Notes: generated from the letters alone by a model not told the origin. Positions 7,693 to 16,669 are shown, counted from the first letter of the stretch. The stretch: 64,000 nt of DNA from Fen-1273 sp963837815 (GCA_963837815.1 CAWIOS010000013.1:806001-870000), one strand, 5' to 3'. Numbers and translations are program-made.

Positions 7693-9084
7693 ATGTCCGA
7701 TCTTCCCCCCCCCGTTCTCGAAAATATTCACCATGCGCGCAAGGTCGGCGAGGTCCCGTTTACCGAACCCCTCGTCCCGTACGCGAACATCGGTGAACTC
7801 CTGTCGCGGCAGGCGGAGGCGTACGAAGACAAGGCCTACGTGATCTTCTACACCGACGAGGGAAGACGGACCGAGTTCTCGTACAGGGAATTCCACGAGG
7901 AGGCCTGCAGGACGGCGAACTTTCTCCAGGCGTCGGGAATCGTCCGCGGGGACAGGATCGCCACGGTGTCGTATAACCACTCCGATACCGTCATCCAGTA
8001 CTTTGCCGCGTTCCTCCTCGGCGCCGCGGTCGTCCCCGTCAACCCGGGGGAGGATGACAGGCGCGTCAGGTACGTTCTCGGGAATTCGGGGGTGAAACTC
8101 GCATTCGTGCGGGACGAGTTCGTCGACAGGATCGCGGCAATCGCGCACGATCTCCCCGGACTGACACAAATCGTGGAGACGGGGGAACACCGACACGCAG
8201 ACCTCACGCATTTCCCCGCCGCAGTGCGCAAACACTCCGGGAAATTCCGCCCGGCCTCCGCGCCGGATCTTGAAGACGTCGCGCTCATCGTCTACACCTT
8301 CGGGGCCACGGGAAACCCGAAGGGGGTTGTCCTCGTCCAGTACAACCTCCTCGTCGAGGCGATGGGGATCGCCGAGTGGCACAGGATATCGGACGATCAG
8401 AGGATGATGTGCGTCCTCTTGATCCGCCACGTCAACGGCATCGTCGTCACGCTCATGACCCCCCTGTATGCCGGCGGGGGAGTCGTCCTCAACCAGAAAT
8501 TCCATGCCGACCGGTTCTTCGAAAGGATAAGCATCGAGCGGGTGACTGTCGTCAGCGTCGTCCCCGCGCTTCTCCAGTTCCTCCTCCACGCCAGGCTCGA
8601 CATGGAGGCGTACAAGCTCGCCCGGTTCCGCCACCTGATATGCGGGGCGGGTCCGCTCACGGTGGAGCTCGCGCAGAAATTCGAGAATACGTTCAAGATC
8701 CCGATCATGCACGGGTACGGCCTTTCCGAAACGACGTGCTGCTCTTCGTTCCTCCCTATCGACCTCTCCAGGGCGGACCACAGGGAATGGATGTCCGCGT
8801 ACGGCTTTCCATCGGCGGGTGTTCCTCTCCCGATCAACGAAATGACGGTACACGACGAGAACGGCAGTGAGCGGGCCGAGGGAGAAAAAGGGGAGATCGT
8901 CGTTCGGGGACATAACGTCATGGCCGGGTATTTCCAGGACCCCGCGGCAAACGAGGCGGCGTTCACGCACGGCTGGTTCCGGAGCGGAGACGAGGGGTTC
9001 TACAGGTACGACGACCAGGGGCGGAAGCTGTTCTTTATTACAGGCAAGATCAGGGAGATCTTCATCCGCGGGGCGGGTGAATAA
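7693..9084 (+). CDS. Truncated AMP-dependent acyl-CoA synthetase, possible pseudogene
   Basis: 463 residues covering the large N-terminal domain of the ANL superfamily. GAGGAGG precedes the ATG. The phosphate loop reads 'YTFGATGNPKGVVL' near residue 200 where the family has YTSGTTGxPKG, so two usually conserved positions differ. 'MHGYGLSETT' (near 342) and 'GWFRSGDEGFY' (near 430) are intact. The frame stops at 'FIRGAGE', exactly at the hinge before the small C-terminal lid domain. The next codons read 'SPEI', which resembles the start of the lid, but no frame carries the rest of it or its catalytic lysine. The protein as read should not make acyl-CoA normally. It may be decaying, or an adenylation-only variant. 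Confidence 0.7.
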   Translation: MSDLPPPVLENIHHARKVGEVPFTEPLVPYANIGELLSRQAEAYEDKAYVIFYTDEGRRTEFSYREFHEEACRTANFLQASGIVRGDRIATVSYNHSDTVIQYFAAFLLGAAVVPVNPGEDDRRVRYVLGNSGVKLAFVRDEFVDRIAAIAHDLPGLTQIVETGEHRHADLTHFPAAVRKHSGKFRPASAPDLEDVALIVYTFGATGNPKGVVLVQYNLLVEAMGIAEWHRISDDQRMMCVLLIRHVNGIVVTLMTPLYAGGGVVLNQKFHADRFFERISIERVTVVSVVPALLQFLLHARLDMEAYKLARFRHLICGAGPLTVELAQKFENTFKIPIMHGYGLSETTCCSSFLPIDLSRADHREWMSAYGFPSAGVPLPINEMTVHDENGSERAEGEKGEIVVRGHNVMAGYFQDPAANEAAFTHGWFRSGDEGFYRYDDQGRKLFFITGKIREIFIRGAGE

Positions 9085-9255
9085 TCCCCCGAAATTGTCG
9101 TCTTGGAGGGAGAGAGCCCGGTGACATCGACCGTGACGTATAAGCGTTGCAGGTGCAAAAACCTGCTCGGGGAGCGGGAGGGAACCCGTTTCAAGGAAAA
9201 GAAATAGAGACCGGCCCGAATCGATGCACGCGGCGGGCCTCCCCCCTTTCCCCTG

Positions 9256-10041
9256 TCAGAATGTCCCGACGAAGAGCCCCAGGTTCACCATGAATCCGTT
9301 CCCGTTCACGTTCGAAGGAACTCCCAGGAGATCATAGTTCGAGTCCACCTTCCACGTCGGAGCGACCATCCCGACGTAGCTGGCACCGAGCCGGAGGGCA
9401 AACCACCCGGTCAGCGCGTATTCGAACGCGACGGAGGGGACGAGGATGTAGAACGAGCCCGTGAGGATCCTCGTCACGTTGGCCGGCGGCGAACCCAGTT
9501 CCGCACCGGACGCCGTGTAGACGTTTCCCGCGGATCCGAGATAGCCCTGTTCCCCGGTCCACGTGTTGGAGCCACCGTTGCTCTTCCGAAGCGTGAGGTC
9601 CATTCCCCCACCCCCCAGCATCGTTCCGAACGCAAAGTCAAGGTGCGCGAATATCGGCACGACGTATTCGACGGTCATGCCGCCGTACCCGATTTTGAGC
9701 TGGACGTCCCGCTGGATGTTCGTGGCTGCGTCAAGCGACGCGCTGCTGATCGAGCCGCTCATCCCCACCCCTCCCACGCGGAGGTTGGGAACGATCATGA
9801 TGTACGCGGCTCCGGCCCCCCCGAGCATGAACACGCCGTTGGTTTTCAGCGGAGCCGCACCGCCCGCCTGGAGGAAATCGTTGATCGGTTTGACGTCGGG
9901 GAATATCACGCCGGGCGTGAAGCCGCCGAAGAGCCCGACTTTCGCCATGTGCGAGCGCTGGGGGGGGATTGGTTCGTCCTGCGCACATCCGAGGGAAGCG
10001 CAAAGGGCCACCACCGTCAGCATCAGTACCGTAGTTCTCAT
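9256..10041 (-). CDS. Exported protein, probable outer-membrane barrel
   Basis: 261 residues. The ATG at 10041 gives a signal sequence (MRTTVLMLTVVALCASLG) followed by Cys-Ala-Gln, so it could be a lipoprotein (SLGC) or be cut by signal peptidase I. GGAG is 8 nt upstream. The mature part alternates Gly-rich turns and amphipathic strands ('GLFGGFTPGVIF', 'GGMTVEYVVPIFAHLDFAFGTMLGG', 'VAFEYALTGWFALRLGASYVGM') and ends in an aromatic residue (GLFVGTF), as outer-membrane barrels do. No specific family is recognised and the function is unknown. Confidence 0.7.
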   Translation of the reverse strand: MRTTVLMLTVVALCASLGCAQDEPIPPQRSHMAKVGLFGGFTPGVIFPDVKPINDFLQAGGAAPLKTNGVFMLGGAGAAYIMIVPNLRVGGVGMSGSISSASLDAATNIQRDVQLKIGYGGMTVEYVVPIFAHLDFAFGTMLGGGGMDLTLRKSNGGSNTWTGEQGYLGSAGNVYTASGAELGSPPANVTRILTGSFYILVPSVAFEYALTGWFALRLGASYVGMVAPTWKVDSNYDLLGVPSNVNGNGFMVNLGLFVGTF

Positions 10042-10072
10042 GCGGGACTCCTCTCGTGAGAAAAATGTGCAG

Positions 10073-10103
10073 CAAATGTACGCAGGAATCGGCTCAGATT
10101 CAA
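10073..10103 (-). promoter_or_regulatory. Promoter for the exported barrel gene
   Basis: On the minus strand TTGAAT (10098-10103), 17 bp, TACATTTG (10073-10080), the same -10 octamer as at 938-945. The leader would be about 27 nt. Confidence 0.6.
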
Positions 10104-10180
10104 TCATCTCTGATGCATGGGGCTTGCATCTCCGCTCCCCGCTTCGCTTCTTAGCACTGTCATAATCTCATCTTCCCCGC

Positions 10181-11062
10181 ATGCGAATACTATTGCTCTG
10201 CACACTGATCATGTGCACCGCCGCCGGCTCACCGGGGCAGACCGAAAATCCCCAGCCGGCCGACGGGTTCCTCTTCCTGCCGGGGGGAACTCTTTTTCCC
10301 CCGCTCCGCGCGAACTACGAAGAACCGCGCGTCGGCGTCAGAAAAGAAGCAGGGACGTCGCACCTGAAGCTTGACATAGGAAGCAGCATCGACTTCTTCG
10401 AGTACGATTCCGATTCATCGGCGGGGAGGCTTCGCGCCGGGGCGGATTTCTTTACGTACGCGCTCACCACGAGCGCGGAGGGATTGAGGCTCCAAGTGGA
10501 TGCGGTCGACGGCTTTTTCGGCGGGCACGTCGTGTATGCCCCGCCGGGGGAGGAGAGCCGCCTACTCATCCGTCTCCGCCTCCTGCACATAAGCGGTCAC
10601 CTGATCGACGGGCACTGGGACCCATCCACGATGCAGTGGAAGGACGGTAAGCTCCCGATTCCATATACGCGCAACTTCGGCGAGCTGACAGGGCTATTCA
10701 CGTGGCGGGGGAGGATCGCCGATCTGAGCGCGTACACGGGATTCAGCTATGCGACGCTTGTGCGGCCGGCCGACCTCGCGCGCTGGTCGACGCTCCACGG
10801 CTTCGAACTCCACACCACGGGCCTGCTCGGGCCGGCGGCGGGAAAGCCGTTCAGCCTGTACGCCGCGGACAATCTCGCCATTACGGGGATCCCGGCCTAT
10901 TACGGTACAAACAACCTGGAATTCGGGGTGAAGTTCGGAGAGTGGAACGGGACAGGGATACGCCTCTACGGCAGCTATTATCACGGGCTGGAGGTGTTCA
11001 GCCAGTACTATTACGTGCGGACTGACCAGTGGGGGCTGGGGTTCGCATTCGACGCCTGGTAG
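10181..11062 (+). CDS. Exported DUF1207-like protein
   Basis: 293 residues with an N-terminal signal peptide (MRILLLCTLIMCTAAGSPGQ). The mature part opens with 'DGFLFLPGGTLFPPLRANYEEPRVGVR', a pattern recalled from DUF1207 proteins, and continues as regular beta strands ending in Trp, which suggests an outer-membrane barrel. 'RLRLLHISGHLIDG' resembles the family's conserved His-containing strand. No function is known. It is divergent from the neighbouring exported gene across 139 bp. The family call is moderate, while export is well supported. Confidence 0.65.
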   Translation: MRILLLCTLIMCTAAGSPGQTENPQPADGFLFLPGGTLFPPLRANYEEPRVGVRKEAGTSHLKLDIGSSIDFFEYDSDSSAGRLRAGADFFTYALTTSAEGLRLQVDAVDGFFGGHVVYAPPGEESRLLIRLRLLHISGHLIDGHWDPSTMQWKDGKLPIPYTRNFGELTGLFTWRGRIADLSAYTGFSYATLVRPADLARWSTLHGFELHTTGLLGPAAGKPFSLYAADNLAITGIPAYYGTNNLEFGVKFGEWNGTGIRLYGSYYHGLEVFSQYYYVRTDQWGLGFAFDAW

Positions 11063-11079
11063 ATCTTCCCGCCGGAGGG

Positions 11080-11631
11080 CTATGCCAGGCCGAGGTCCCC
11101 GGCGATGGACTGGAGTGCGCCGACGACAACGGCGATGTGCTCATCCATGTTCACACCGAGCTCCTCCACCCCCTTCGCGATCTCCTCCCTGCTCACCGCC
11201 CGCGCGAAAGCCCTGTCTTTCAGCTTCTTCTTCACGGACGACGCCCCGAGATCCGCCAGCTTGTTCGGGCGGACCATCGCGCAGGCGACGATGAACCCGC
11301 ACAGCTCGTCGCACGCAAAAAGCACCCTGGCGAGATCGGTGTCGCGGGGGACATTGGTGGCGGGAACGTGGCCCAGGATCGCCCTGCGCATCGCCGGGGG
11401 GTAACCGCGCTCTTCAAGGATGGCTGAGCCTTTCAACGGATGGTCGGGATAGGCGGGATACATCTCGTAATCAAAATCGTGAAGGAGGCCGGTGATCCCC
11501 CAGAGCTCAATCTCTCCTCCTCTCTTCGCGGCATACGCCCGGAGCGCGGCTTCGACCGCCAGGGCGTGTTTGCGGAGGCTGTCCGTTTTCGTGTATTCAT
11601 GGAGCAATGCAAGCGCTTCCTGTCGTTGCAC
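11080..11631 (-). CDS. HD-domain hydrolase-like protein
   Basis: 183 residues. The HD phosphohydrolase pattern is 'SLRKHALAVEAAL' (His near residue 22), 'GLLHDFDYEMYP' (His-Asp near residue 51) and 'ILGHVPA' (His near residue 87), with 'FACDELCGFI' giving the last Asp. It matches the small bacterial HD family often annotated as HDIG-domain hydrolases. The substrate, probably a phosphomonoester or nucleotide, is unknown. The start is GTG at 11631, preceded by GGAGGA at good spacing. It lies 55 bp after the hydrogenase protease gene and may be the last gene of that transcript. Confidence 0.82.
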   Translation of the reverse strand: MQRQEALALLHEYTKTDSLRKHALAVEAALRAYAAKRGGEIELWGITGLLHDFDYEMYPAYPDHPLKGSAILEERGYPPAMRRAILGHVPATNVPRDTDLARVLFACDELCGFIVACAMVRPNKLADLGASSVKKKLKDRAFARAVSREEIAKGVEELGVNMDEHIAVVVGALQSIAGDLGLA

Positions 11632-11686
11632 GGCGATCCTCCGGGAGTGGTGCGGAAATCCGGGTCAGGGTTTCTGCGGGCAACCG

Positions 11687-12163
11687 CTACGCGGCGTGAA
11701 AAGCGTGAAGATCCTCTTCGATCATCGCGATGAGATGGGGGATGTTCTTCACGACCTGGTCAGAGAGGCCGATCCCCTCGCCGAACTCCTTCCCCTCGAT
11801 GCCGTAGAGTATCATGCGGGGAGGGAGCAGTTTGAGCTCTCTGGCCATGGCGACGGCCTCCGCCACGCCGAAGGCGTGGCTGGAATAGTGGAACAATCCC
11901 CGCGGAATATCGTCGTGCGCCGCGTCGAGCCGGTGTATCACGCCGGGGGCTCTTCCGGAAAAAATGGCGTCCACGACGATGACGAGTTCCGCGCCCGCCC
12001 ACGTATCCATCAACGCCGTCCCCTCCCCCGAACGTTCCACAACGGTGATCCCCGGAAAGTCCCTGCGGTGGATTTCACGCGCCACGAGTATTCCCAGGGC
12101 GTCATCATTGCGAAATTCGTTCCCCACGCCGACAAGAAGGGTGTTGATGGCCGTGCCGTTCAC
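11687..12163 (-). CDS. Hydrogenase maturation protease (HycI/HyaD family)
   Basis: 158 residues. It trims the C-terminus of the NiFe large subunit after metal insertion. It starts 'LLVGVGNEFRNDDALGILV', with the family's nickel-sensing Asp/Glu in 'GNEFRNDD'. 'VVDAIFSG' supplies the second Asp and 'YSSHAFGVAEAVAMA' the His. GTG at 12163 is chosen because it overlaps the TGA of the large-subunit gene (GTGA) and has GGAG upstream. It is the last subunit-processing gene of the hydrogenase operon. Its likely substrate is the adjacent alpha subunit, which carries a short tail after its last His. Confidence 0.88.
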   Translation of the reverse strand: MNGTAINTLLVGVGNEFRNDDALGILVAREIHRRDFPGITVVERSGEGTALMDTWAGAELVIVVDAIFSGRAPGVIHRLDAAHDDIPRGLFHYSSHAFGVAEAVAMARELKLLPPRMILYGIEGKEFGEGIGLSDQVVKNIPHLIAMIEEDLHAFHAA

Positions 12164-13443
12164 CCGATCTCCAGGCTGACAAAGTGCGTCGCGCAGGAAA
12201 TGCAGGGGTCGTAATTCCTCACCGCCTGCTCGCATTTCCAGGTCAGCTCCTCCCGGGGGAGGCCGGCGAATTTCGTGACGAAAAGCCTGACATCCTCCTC
12301 GATCGTGGGCTGATTCTGGGCGGTCGGGGGGACGATCTTGGCGTCCCTGATGAGACCGTCATCGGTCACCCTGTACCTGTGGTACAGCATCCCGCGCGGC
12401 GCCTCGCTTGCCCCGCAGCCTATCCCCGCGGTGACGGTGACGGCGTGCGACGGGGAAGCGGGGACCTCGTACGCCCGTATGATCCGGAGGGCCTCTTCGT
12501 ATGCGTAGACCGTTTCGATTGCGCGCACGATGATGCTCTTGAACGGGTTCTTCACGACGGGGCCGAGGTGCACGTCGGCGGCGACCTGGCGTGCAAGCGG
12601 CGAGAGACGGTCGAAATTCAGGTTGAATCTCGCCAGGGGCCCCACGGCGTACCGGCCGTGTCCCCTCTCCAGCCCGTGCAGGGCGTTCGAATGGGGGACG
12701 TGCCGCTCTTCGAAATGGAATTCGTATTCGCGGATGCTGATGTCGAGCCCGCTGCTCGTCACGATGCGTCCTCCCATGAGAGGATACTCCTCCGGGTGGC
12801 GGAGCGACACGAACTCGTACTCGGTCTCGAAATCGGGGAACTCGAACGTCGACACGAGCTTCGCGGTATCGATCGCCTGGTCCAGTCCCCACTGAAGGCG
12901 GTCGATGAACGGTGCGAGCTCGTCCTTTCGCGGGGAGCGGTAGAAGCCTCCGACCCGGACGTTGACCGGGTGGATCTCCCGGCCGCCGATCGCGGTCATG
13001 AGGTCGTTGCCGATCTTCTTCATCTTGAGCGCGCGGGCGACAAGTTCGGGCTTGTCCTTCGCCAGGAGAAGGGCGTCCTCGTACCCCAGGAAATCGGGCG
13101 CGTGGAGCATGTACATGTGGAGCACATGGCTCTCGATCCATTCCCCGCAGTAGAGGAGCCGGCGAAGCTGGCGGATCTGATCGTCGACGGTGAGCCCCAT
13201 GGCGTCCTCCATGGCGAGGACGGAGCTCATCTGGTAGGCGACGGGGCAGATCCCGCAGATGCGCGCCGTGATGTCGGGCGCCTCGGTGAATTTCCGCCCG
13301 CGGAGGAACGCCTCGAAAAACCGGGGCGGCTCGAATATCTTCAGTTTGACGTCCGCGACCTTACCGTCGCTCATCTTGACGATAAGGGAGCCCTCCCCTT
13401 CAACGCGCGCAAGCTGGTCGACCCGGATGACCCTGTTATTCAT
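12160..13443 (-). CDS. NiFe hydrogenase large (alpha) subunit, group 3b-like
   Basis: 427 residues. It binds the NiFe(CN)2CO active site of a cytoplasmic bidirectional (NAD(P)-linked) hydrogenase. The proximal motif is 'RICGICPVAY' (Cys63, Cys66), the form recalled for group 3b sulfhydrogenase alpha subunits. The distal motif is 'DPCISCATH' (Cys414, Cys417, His420), followed by a 7-residue tail for the maturation protease. The ATG at 13443 overlaps the end of the small-subunit gene by 8 bp, showing coupled translation. Length and motifs are intact, so an active enzyme is expected. Group 3b enzymes oxidise or evolve H2 with NADP(H), and some reduce polysulfide. Confidence 0.93.
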   Translation of the reverse strand: MNNRVIRVDQLARVEGEGSLIVKMSDGKVADVKLKIFEPPRFFEAFLRGRKFTEAPDITARICGICPVAYQMSSVLAMEDAMGLTVDDQIRQLRRLLYCGEWIESHVLHMYMLHAPDFLGYEDALLLAKDKPELVARALKMKKIGNDLMTAIGGREIHPVNVRVGGFYRSPRKDELAPFIDRLQWGLDQAIDTAKLVSTFEFPDFETEYEFVSLRHPEEYPLMGGRIVTSSGLDISIREYEFHFEERHVPHSNALHGLERGHGRYAVGPLARFNLNFDRLSPLARQVAADVHLGPVVKNPFKSIIVRAIETVYAYEEALRIIRAYEVPASPSHAVTVTAGIGCGASEAPRGMLYHRYRVTDDGLIRDAKIVPPTAQNQPTIEEDVRLFVTKFAGLPREELTWKCEQAVRNYDPCISCATHFVSLEIG

Positions 13444-14209
13444 GAGCATCACTCTCTTTCCTGAACGCATCGGCATAGGCGTTGAACTTGCGGAATGCAA
13501 GCATGATGTCATGCCGCGTCTGCCCGAGCCCCTCGAACTGCGCCGCAAGCGCGCTCGTGTTCGGGTTTTCCATCGGCCCGAAGCAACCGTAGCACCCCCT
13601 GTCGAACGTGGGACAGATCGCCCCGCAGCCCGCCATTGTGGCGGGACCGAGACAGGGGATCTGCTGCGCGACCATCACGCAGACCGAACCGCGGAGCTTG
13701 CACTCCATGCAGACGCTGTTCGTCGGGATCGTCGGCTTCCGCTTGTTCAGGTAGGCGTTCAGGACCTCGAGGAGCTGTCCCTTGTTGATCGGGCAGCCAC
13801 GGAGCTCAAAGTCCACGTGCACGTACGAGCCGACGGGCATTGAACGGTCGAGTGTGGAGATATATTCCGGGGAAGCGTACACCGTGCGCGTGAATTCCTT
13901 CACGTCCTTCCAGTTCCGGAGCGCCTGGATCCCCCCGGCAGTGGCGCAGGCCCCGATGGCAATGAGGACACGGCACTGTTTTCGTATTTCGCGGACCCGC
14001 TCGACGTCGTGCGGGGTCGTGATGCTCCCTTCGACAAGGCCGACGTCATAGGGCCCGTTGACAACGCGGCGGCTGGCTTCCGGAAAATTGGCGATGTCGA
14101 CTGCCCCCGCGACAAGCAGGAGTTCGTCTTCCGCGTCGAGGAGCGAGAGCTGGCAACCGTCGCAGGAGGCGAATTTGAATACGGCGACCTTCGGTTTCTT
14201 CAGGGGCAT
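13436..14209 (-). CDS. NiFe hydrogenase small (delta) subunit
   Basis: 257 residues. The electron-transfer small subunit has cysteines for three Fe-S clusters. 'ASCDGCQLSLL' (Cys16, Cys19), 'IGACATAGG' near residue 90 and 'RGCPINKG' near 135 bind the proximal cluster. 'CMECKLRGSVC' and 'CLGPATMAGCGAICPTFDRGCYGCFGP' bind the medial and distal clusters. There is no Tat signal, so the enzyme is cytoplasmic. It passes electrons from the alpha subunit to the gamma flavoprotein. It lies between gamma and alpha with a 1-bp gap and an 8-bp overlap. Confidence 0.93.
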   Translation of the reverse strand: MPLKKPKVAVFKFASCDGCQLSLLDAEDELLLVAGAVDIANFPEASRRVVNGPYDVGLVEGSITTPHDVERVREIRKQCRVLIAIGACATAGGIQALRNWKDVKEFTRTVYASPEYISTLDRSMPVGSYVHVDFELRGCPINKGQLLEVLNAYLNKRKPTIPTNSVCMECKLRGSVCVMVAQQIPCLGPATMAGCGAICPTFDRGCYGCFGPMENPNTSALAAQFEGLGQTRHDIMLAFRKFNAYADAFRKESDAHE

Positions 14210-14210
14210 G

Positions 14211-15071
14211 TCACAGCTCCTTCCTGTCGAGCAGGTGGCGAATCCGCGGAAGCGCGAACACCGGTCCGTCCTTGCATATGAACTCCGGACCGTACTGGCA
14301 GTGTCCGCAGAACCCCACGGCGCATTTCATGTTCCTCTCCATCGAGAGAGTGATCTGGTCTTCGGCGAGACCGCGGCGCCCCATCTCGTCGATCGTATAC
14401 TTCATCATCGTCTCCGGGCCGCACAGGTATCCGACCGTCGCCCGGGCGTCGAGCTTGATGTACGAGAAGAGCGTCGTGACGACGCCGATGTACCCCTTCC
14501 ACGACGAATCGCCCCGGTCGACGGTGACAAGGACTTCGACGTTGTGCTCCTTCGCCCACTCTTCAAGCTCCACCCGGTACAGGATGTCCAGCGGGCTGCG
14601 GGCGCCGTACAGGAGTATGATCCGCTCGAACGCGGTCCGCTCGCGGAGCATGGCATACATGACCGGTCGGAGCGGGGCGAGCCCGATTCCCCCCGCAACG
14701 ATGCAGACGTCTTTCCCGCGTGCGGCGGCAATCGGCCAGCCCGTGCCGAACGGGCCGCGCAGGCCAATCACGTCCCCCCTCTTCATCTGCGCCAGGCCCG
14801 ATGTGACCGTGCCGACCCTGTGGATCGTGTGCGCGAGCGTCCCCGTCTGCGACGCATCGGAGCTTATCGAGATCGCGGCTTCCCCCAGACCGAACACGTA
14901 GAGCATGTTGAACTGCCCGGGAAGGAAGTTGAACGTGCTGCCCAGCGCCCCCAGGTCGATCTGGAGCGTGAACGTGTCGTCCGTTTCCCAGATGACCTTC
15001 TTCACCGTCACCGGGTGCAGGCGTACTCCCTCGCGGGGAGCCGCGGGAGCGTGAATGGTCTCGTGCGTCAT
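14211..15071 (-). CDS. Hydrogenase gamma subunit, FAD/NAD(P)-binding flavoprotein
   Basis: 286 residues, ferredoxin-NADP reductase fold. The FAD-binding barrel comes first ('FNFLPGQFNMLYVFGLGEAAISISS', near residues 45-75) and the NAD(P)-binding domain second ('VCIVAGGIGLAPLRPV', near 130). A C-terminal Fe-S motif follows ('CAVGFCGHCQYGPEFIC', near 255-272). It exchanges electrons between NAD(P)H and the small subunit. Its start codon overlaps the CNB-protein stop by 4 bp. Confidence 0.92.
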   Translation of the reverse strand: MTHETIHAPAAPREGVRLHPVTVKKVIWETDDTFTLQIDLGALGSTFNFLPGQFNMLYVFGLGEAAISISSDASQTGTLAHTIHRVGTVTSGLAQMKRGDVIGLRGPFGTGWPIAAARGKDVCIVAGGIGLAPLRPVMYAMLRERTAFERIILLYGARSPLDILYRVELEEWAKEHNVEVLVTVDRGDSSWKGYIGVVTTLFSYIKLDARATVGYLCGPETMMKYTIDEMGRRGLAEDQITLSMERNMKCAVGFCGHCQYGPEFICKDGPVFALPRIRHLLDRKEL

Positions 15072-15547
15072 ACGCGGGCTCCGGGGGAAGTTGTGTACAG
15101 ATCGAGGAGCTGGATCCGCGTCGCCTCGAGCCGGTGTTCCATCACCTGCGAGAACCGGGAGAGCATCTCATACCCGAAATCGTGGTCGTCTTCGCATTTC
15201 TTCCTCAGGCATTCGCCGTCGAGCGCGACCGCCCGGACGTCCGCGACCGCAAGCGCATTGAAGTGCCAGCGGAACGGAGAGATCAGCCATGACCACCCGA
15301 GAACGTCTCCCGGGCCGACAGTCTGAATCCGGATCTTCCCCCGGGCGTTGACGTCGGTCTCAAGGGCGATCCGACCCGTCCGGACGAGATAAAACTTGTT
15401 CGCAACCTCCCCCTCGTGTATGAGCGGGGCTCCTTCGGCAAACCGTACGTTGGACGCGCAGCCGACGAGGACCTGCATGTGGTCTTCCGACAATCCTGCC
15501 AGGAAGGGATGCTGGCGCAGGATATCCGTAAGGTTCTCTGTTTGCAT
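15068..15547 (-). CDS. Cyclic-nucleotide-binding domain protein in the hydrogenase operon
   Basis: 159 residues, a single cNMP-binding barrel ('HPFLAGLSEDHMQVL', 'EGAPLIHEGEVANKFYLVRTGRIAL', 'VGPGDVLGWSWLI') with a helical C-terminus and no helix-turn-helix. The phosphate-binding cassette is divergent (GDVLGWSWLISPFRWHFNALAV lacks the usual GExxLL...RxATV), so cyclic nucleotide binding is uncertain. It sits between the beta and gamma subunit genes and overlaps gamma by 4 bp. That position suggests a regulatory or assembly role for the hydrogenase rather than DNA binding. Confidence 0.8.
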   Translation of the reverse strand: MQTENLTDILRQHPFLAGLSEDHMQVLVGCASNVRFAEGAPLIHEGEVANKFYLVRTGRIALETDVNARGKIRIQTVGPGDVLGWSWLISPFRWHFNALAVADVRAVALDGECLRKKCEDDHDFGYEMLSRFSQVMEHRLEATRIQLLDLYTTSPGARV

Positions 15548-15556
15548 GTCTGCTCC

Positions 15557-16669
15557 TTATGCGTGGACGCCGTTTCCGCGGATTGCATCGACTTCCGCGG
15601 TGAGATCGATTCCCGAGGGGCACCATGTGATGCACCGGCCGCAGCCGACGCACCCCAGCATGCCGAATTGACTCTTCCAGTTTGAGAGTTTGTGTGTGAG
15701 CCACTGCCGGTAGCGCGCGCGGGTTGAGGGACGGATGTTCCCCCCCGCCACTTTCGTGAAGTCCATCGTAAAACAGGAATCCCACCGGCGCGTCCGCTCC
15801 GCGTGCGTCCCGGACAGATCCGTCGCGTCTTCCACGGTGGAGCAGAAGCAGGTGGGGCACACCATCGTGCAGTTCGTGCAGGCGAGACACCTTTTTGCCA
15901 CGTCGTCCCACCGCGCATGTTCGAAGTTGTCGTTCAGAAGCTGCGGAAGGTCACGGATATCCATCCGCTTGACCTGTGACACTGCCGCGTGCGCCACGGC
16001 ATCGAGTCCCGCCTTCGCCTCCGGCTCCGTCGCCGCCCGTGCCGGGAGGGCACCGAGGACTTCCTCTCCGCGGGGAGTCCCCGCCTCTGCGGTGAAATAA
16101 TGTTTCTTTCCCTGCAGGATCTCCGTCAGCGCAATATCGAACCCCTCCTTCACGCCCGGGCCGGTCCCCATCGACGCACAGAAGCAGTTAGCGCCGCTTT
16201 CGGTGCAGTTGACGGAGACGATGAAGGCATTGTCGCGCGCCTTTTTGTACGCGCCGTCAACGTACGGGCCCCCCGTGAACACCTTGTCCTGTATGAGTAT
16301 CCCGTTCAGTTCGCACGGCCTCACGCCGATGAACGCAACCCTGGGGCGGGGCTCCGTTTCTCCCGGAGCGATCGTGAACCCTTTTCCGGCTTTCGTCGCC
16401 CGGAACATCGTCAGCCGCGGCGGGTACAGGAATTTTTTCCAGGAGACGGGACCGACGCTGTATCCGAAGAACATGTCGTCGTCGCGGCGCCTCAGGCTGT
16501 ATCGGGCCGGCAGTTGTTCATCGCCGACGCCGCGGGGCATGTCCTCCGCGGAGCGGATCTCATCGTACACGATCGCGCCGCCGCGGACAGTCGGGCCGAT
16601 CAGGAGATACCCTCGTGAGATGAGCCCCTCCAGCAGATGGTTGAGCTCTGTGGACTCTATGATGACCAT
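15557..16669 (-). CDS. Hydrogenase beta subunit, 4Fe-4S dicluster protein
   Basis: 370 residues. The C-terminal third carries two ferredoxin-type clusters: 'CLACTNCTMVCPTCFC' near residue 265 and 'CVGCGRCITWCPSGID' near 350. The N-terminal part matches the sulfhydrogenase beta family ('VAFIGVRPCELNGILIQDKVF' near 125). It is thought to be the electron exit or entry point for a second acceptor such as ferredoxin or polysulfide. ATG at 16669 is chosen over one nine codons upstream because AAGG(G) stands at good spacing before it. It is the first gene of the operon. Confidence 0.9.
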   Translation of the reverse strand: MVIIESTELNHLLEGLISRGYLLIGPTVRGGAIVYDEIRSAEDMPRGVGDEQLPARYSLRRRDDDMFFGYSVGPVSWKKFLYPPRLTMFRATKAGKGFTIAPGETEPRPRVAFIGVRPCELNGILIQDKVFTGGPYVDGAYKKARDNAFIVSVNCTESGANCFCASMGTGPGVKEGFDIALTEILQGKKHYFTAEAGTPRGEEVLGALPARAATEPEAKAGLDAVAHAAVSQVKRMDIRDLPQLLNDNFEHARWDDVAKRCLACTNCTMVCPTCFCSTVEDATDLSGTHAERTRRWDSCFTMDFTKVAGGNIRPSTRARYRQWLTHKLSNWKSQFGMLGCVGCGRCITWCPSGIDLTAEVDAIRGNGVHA

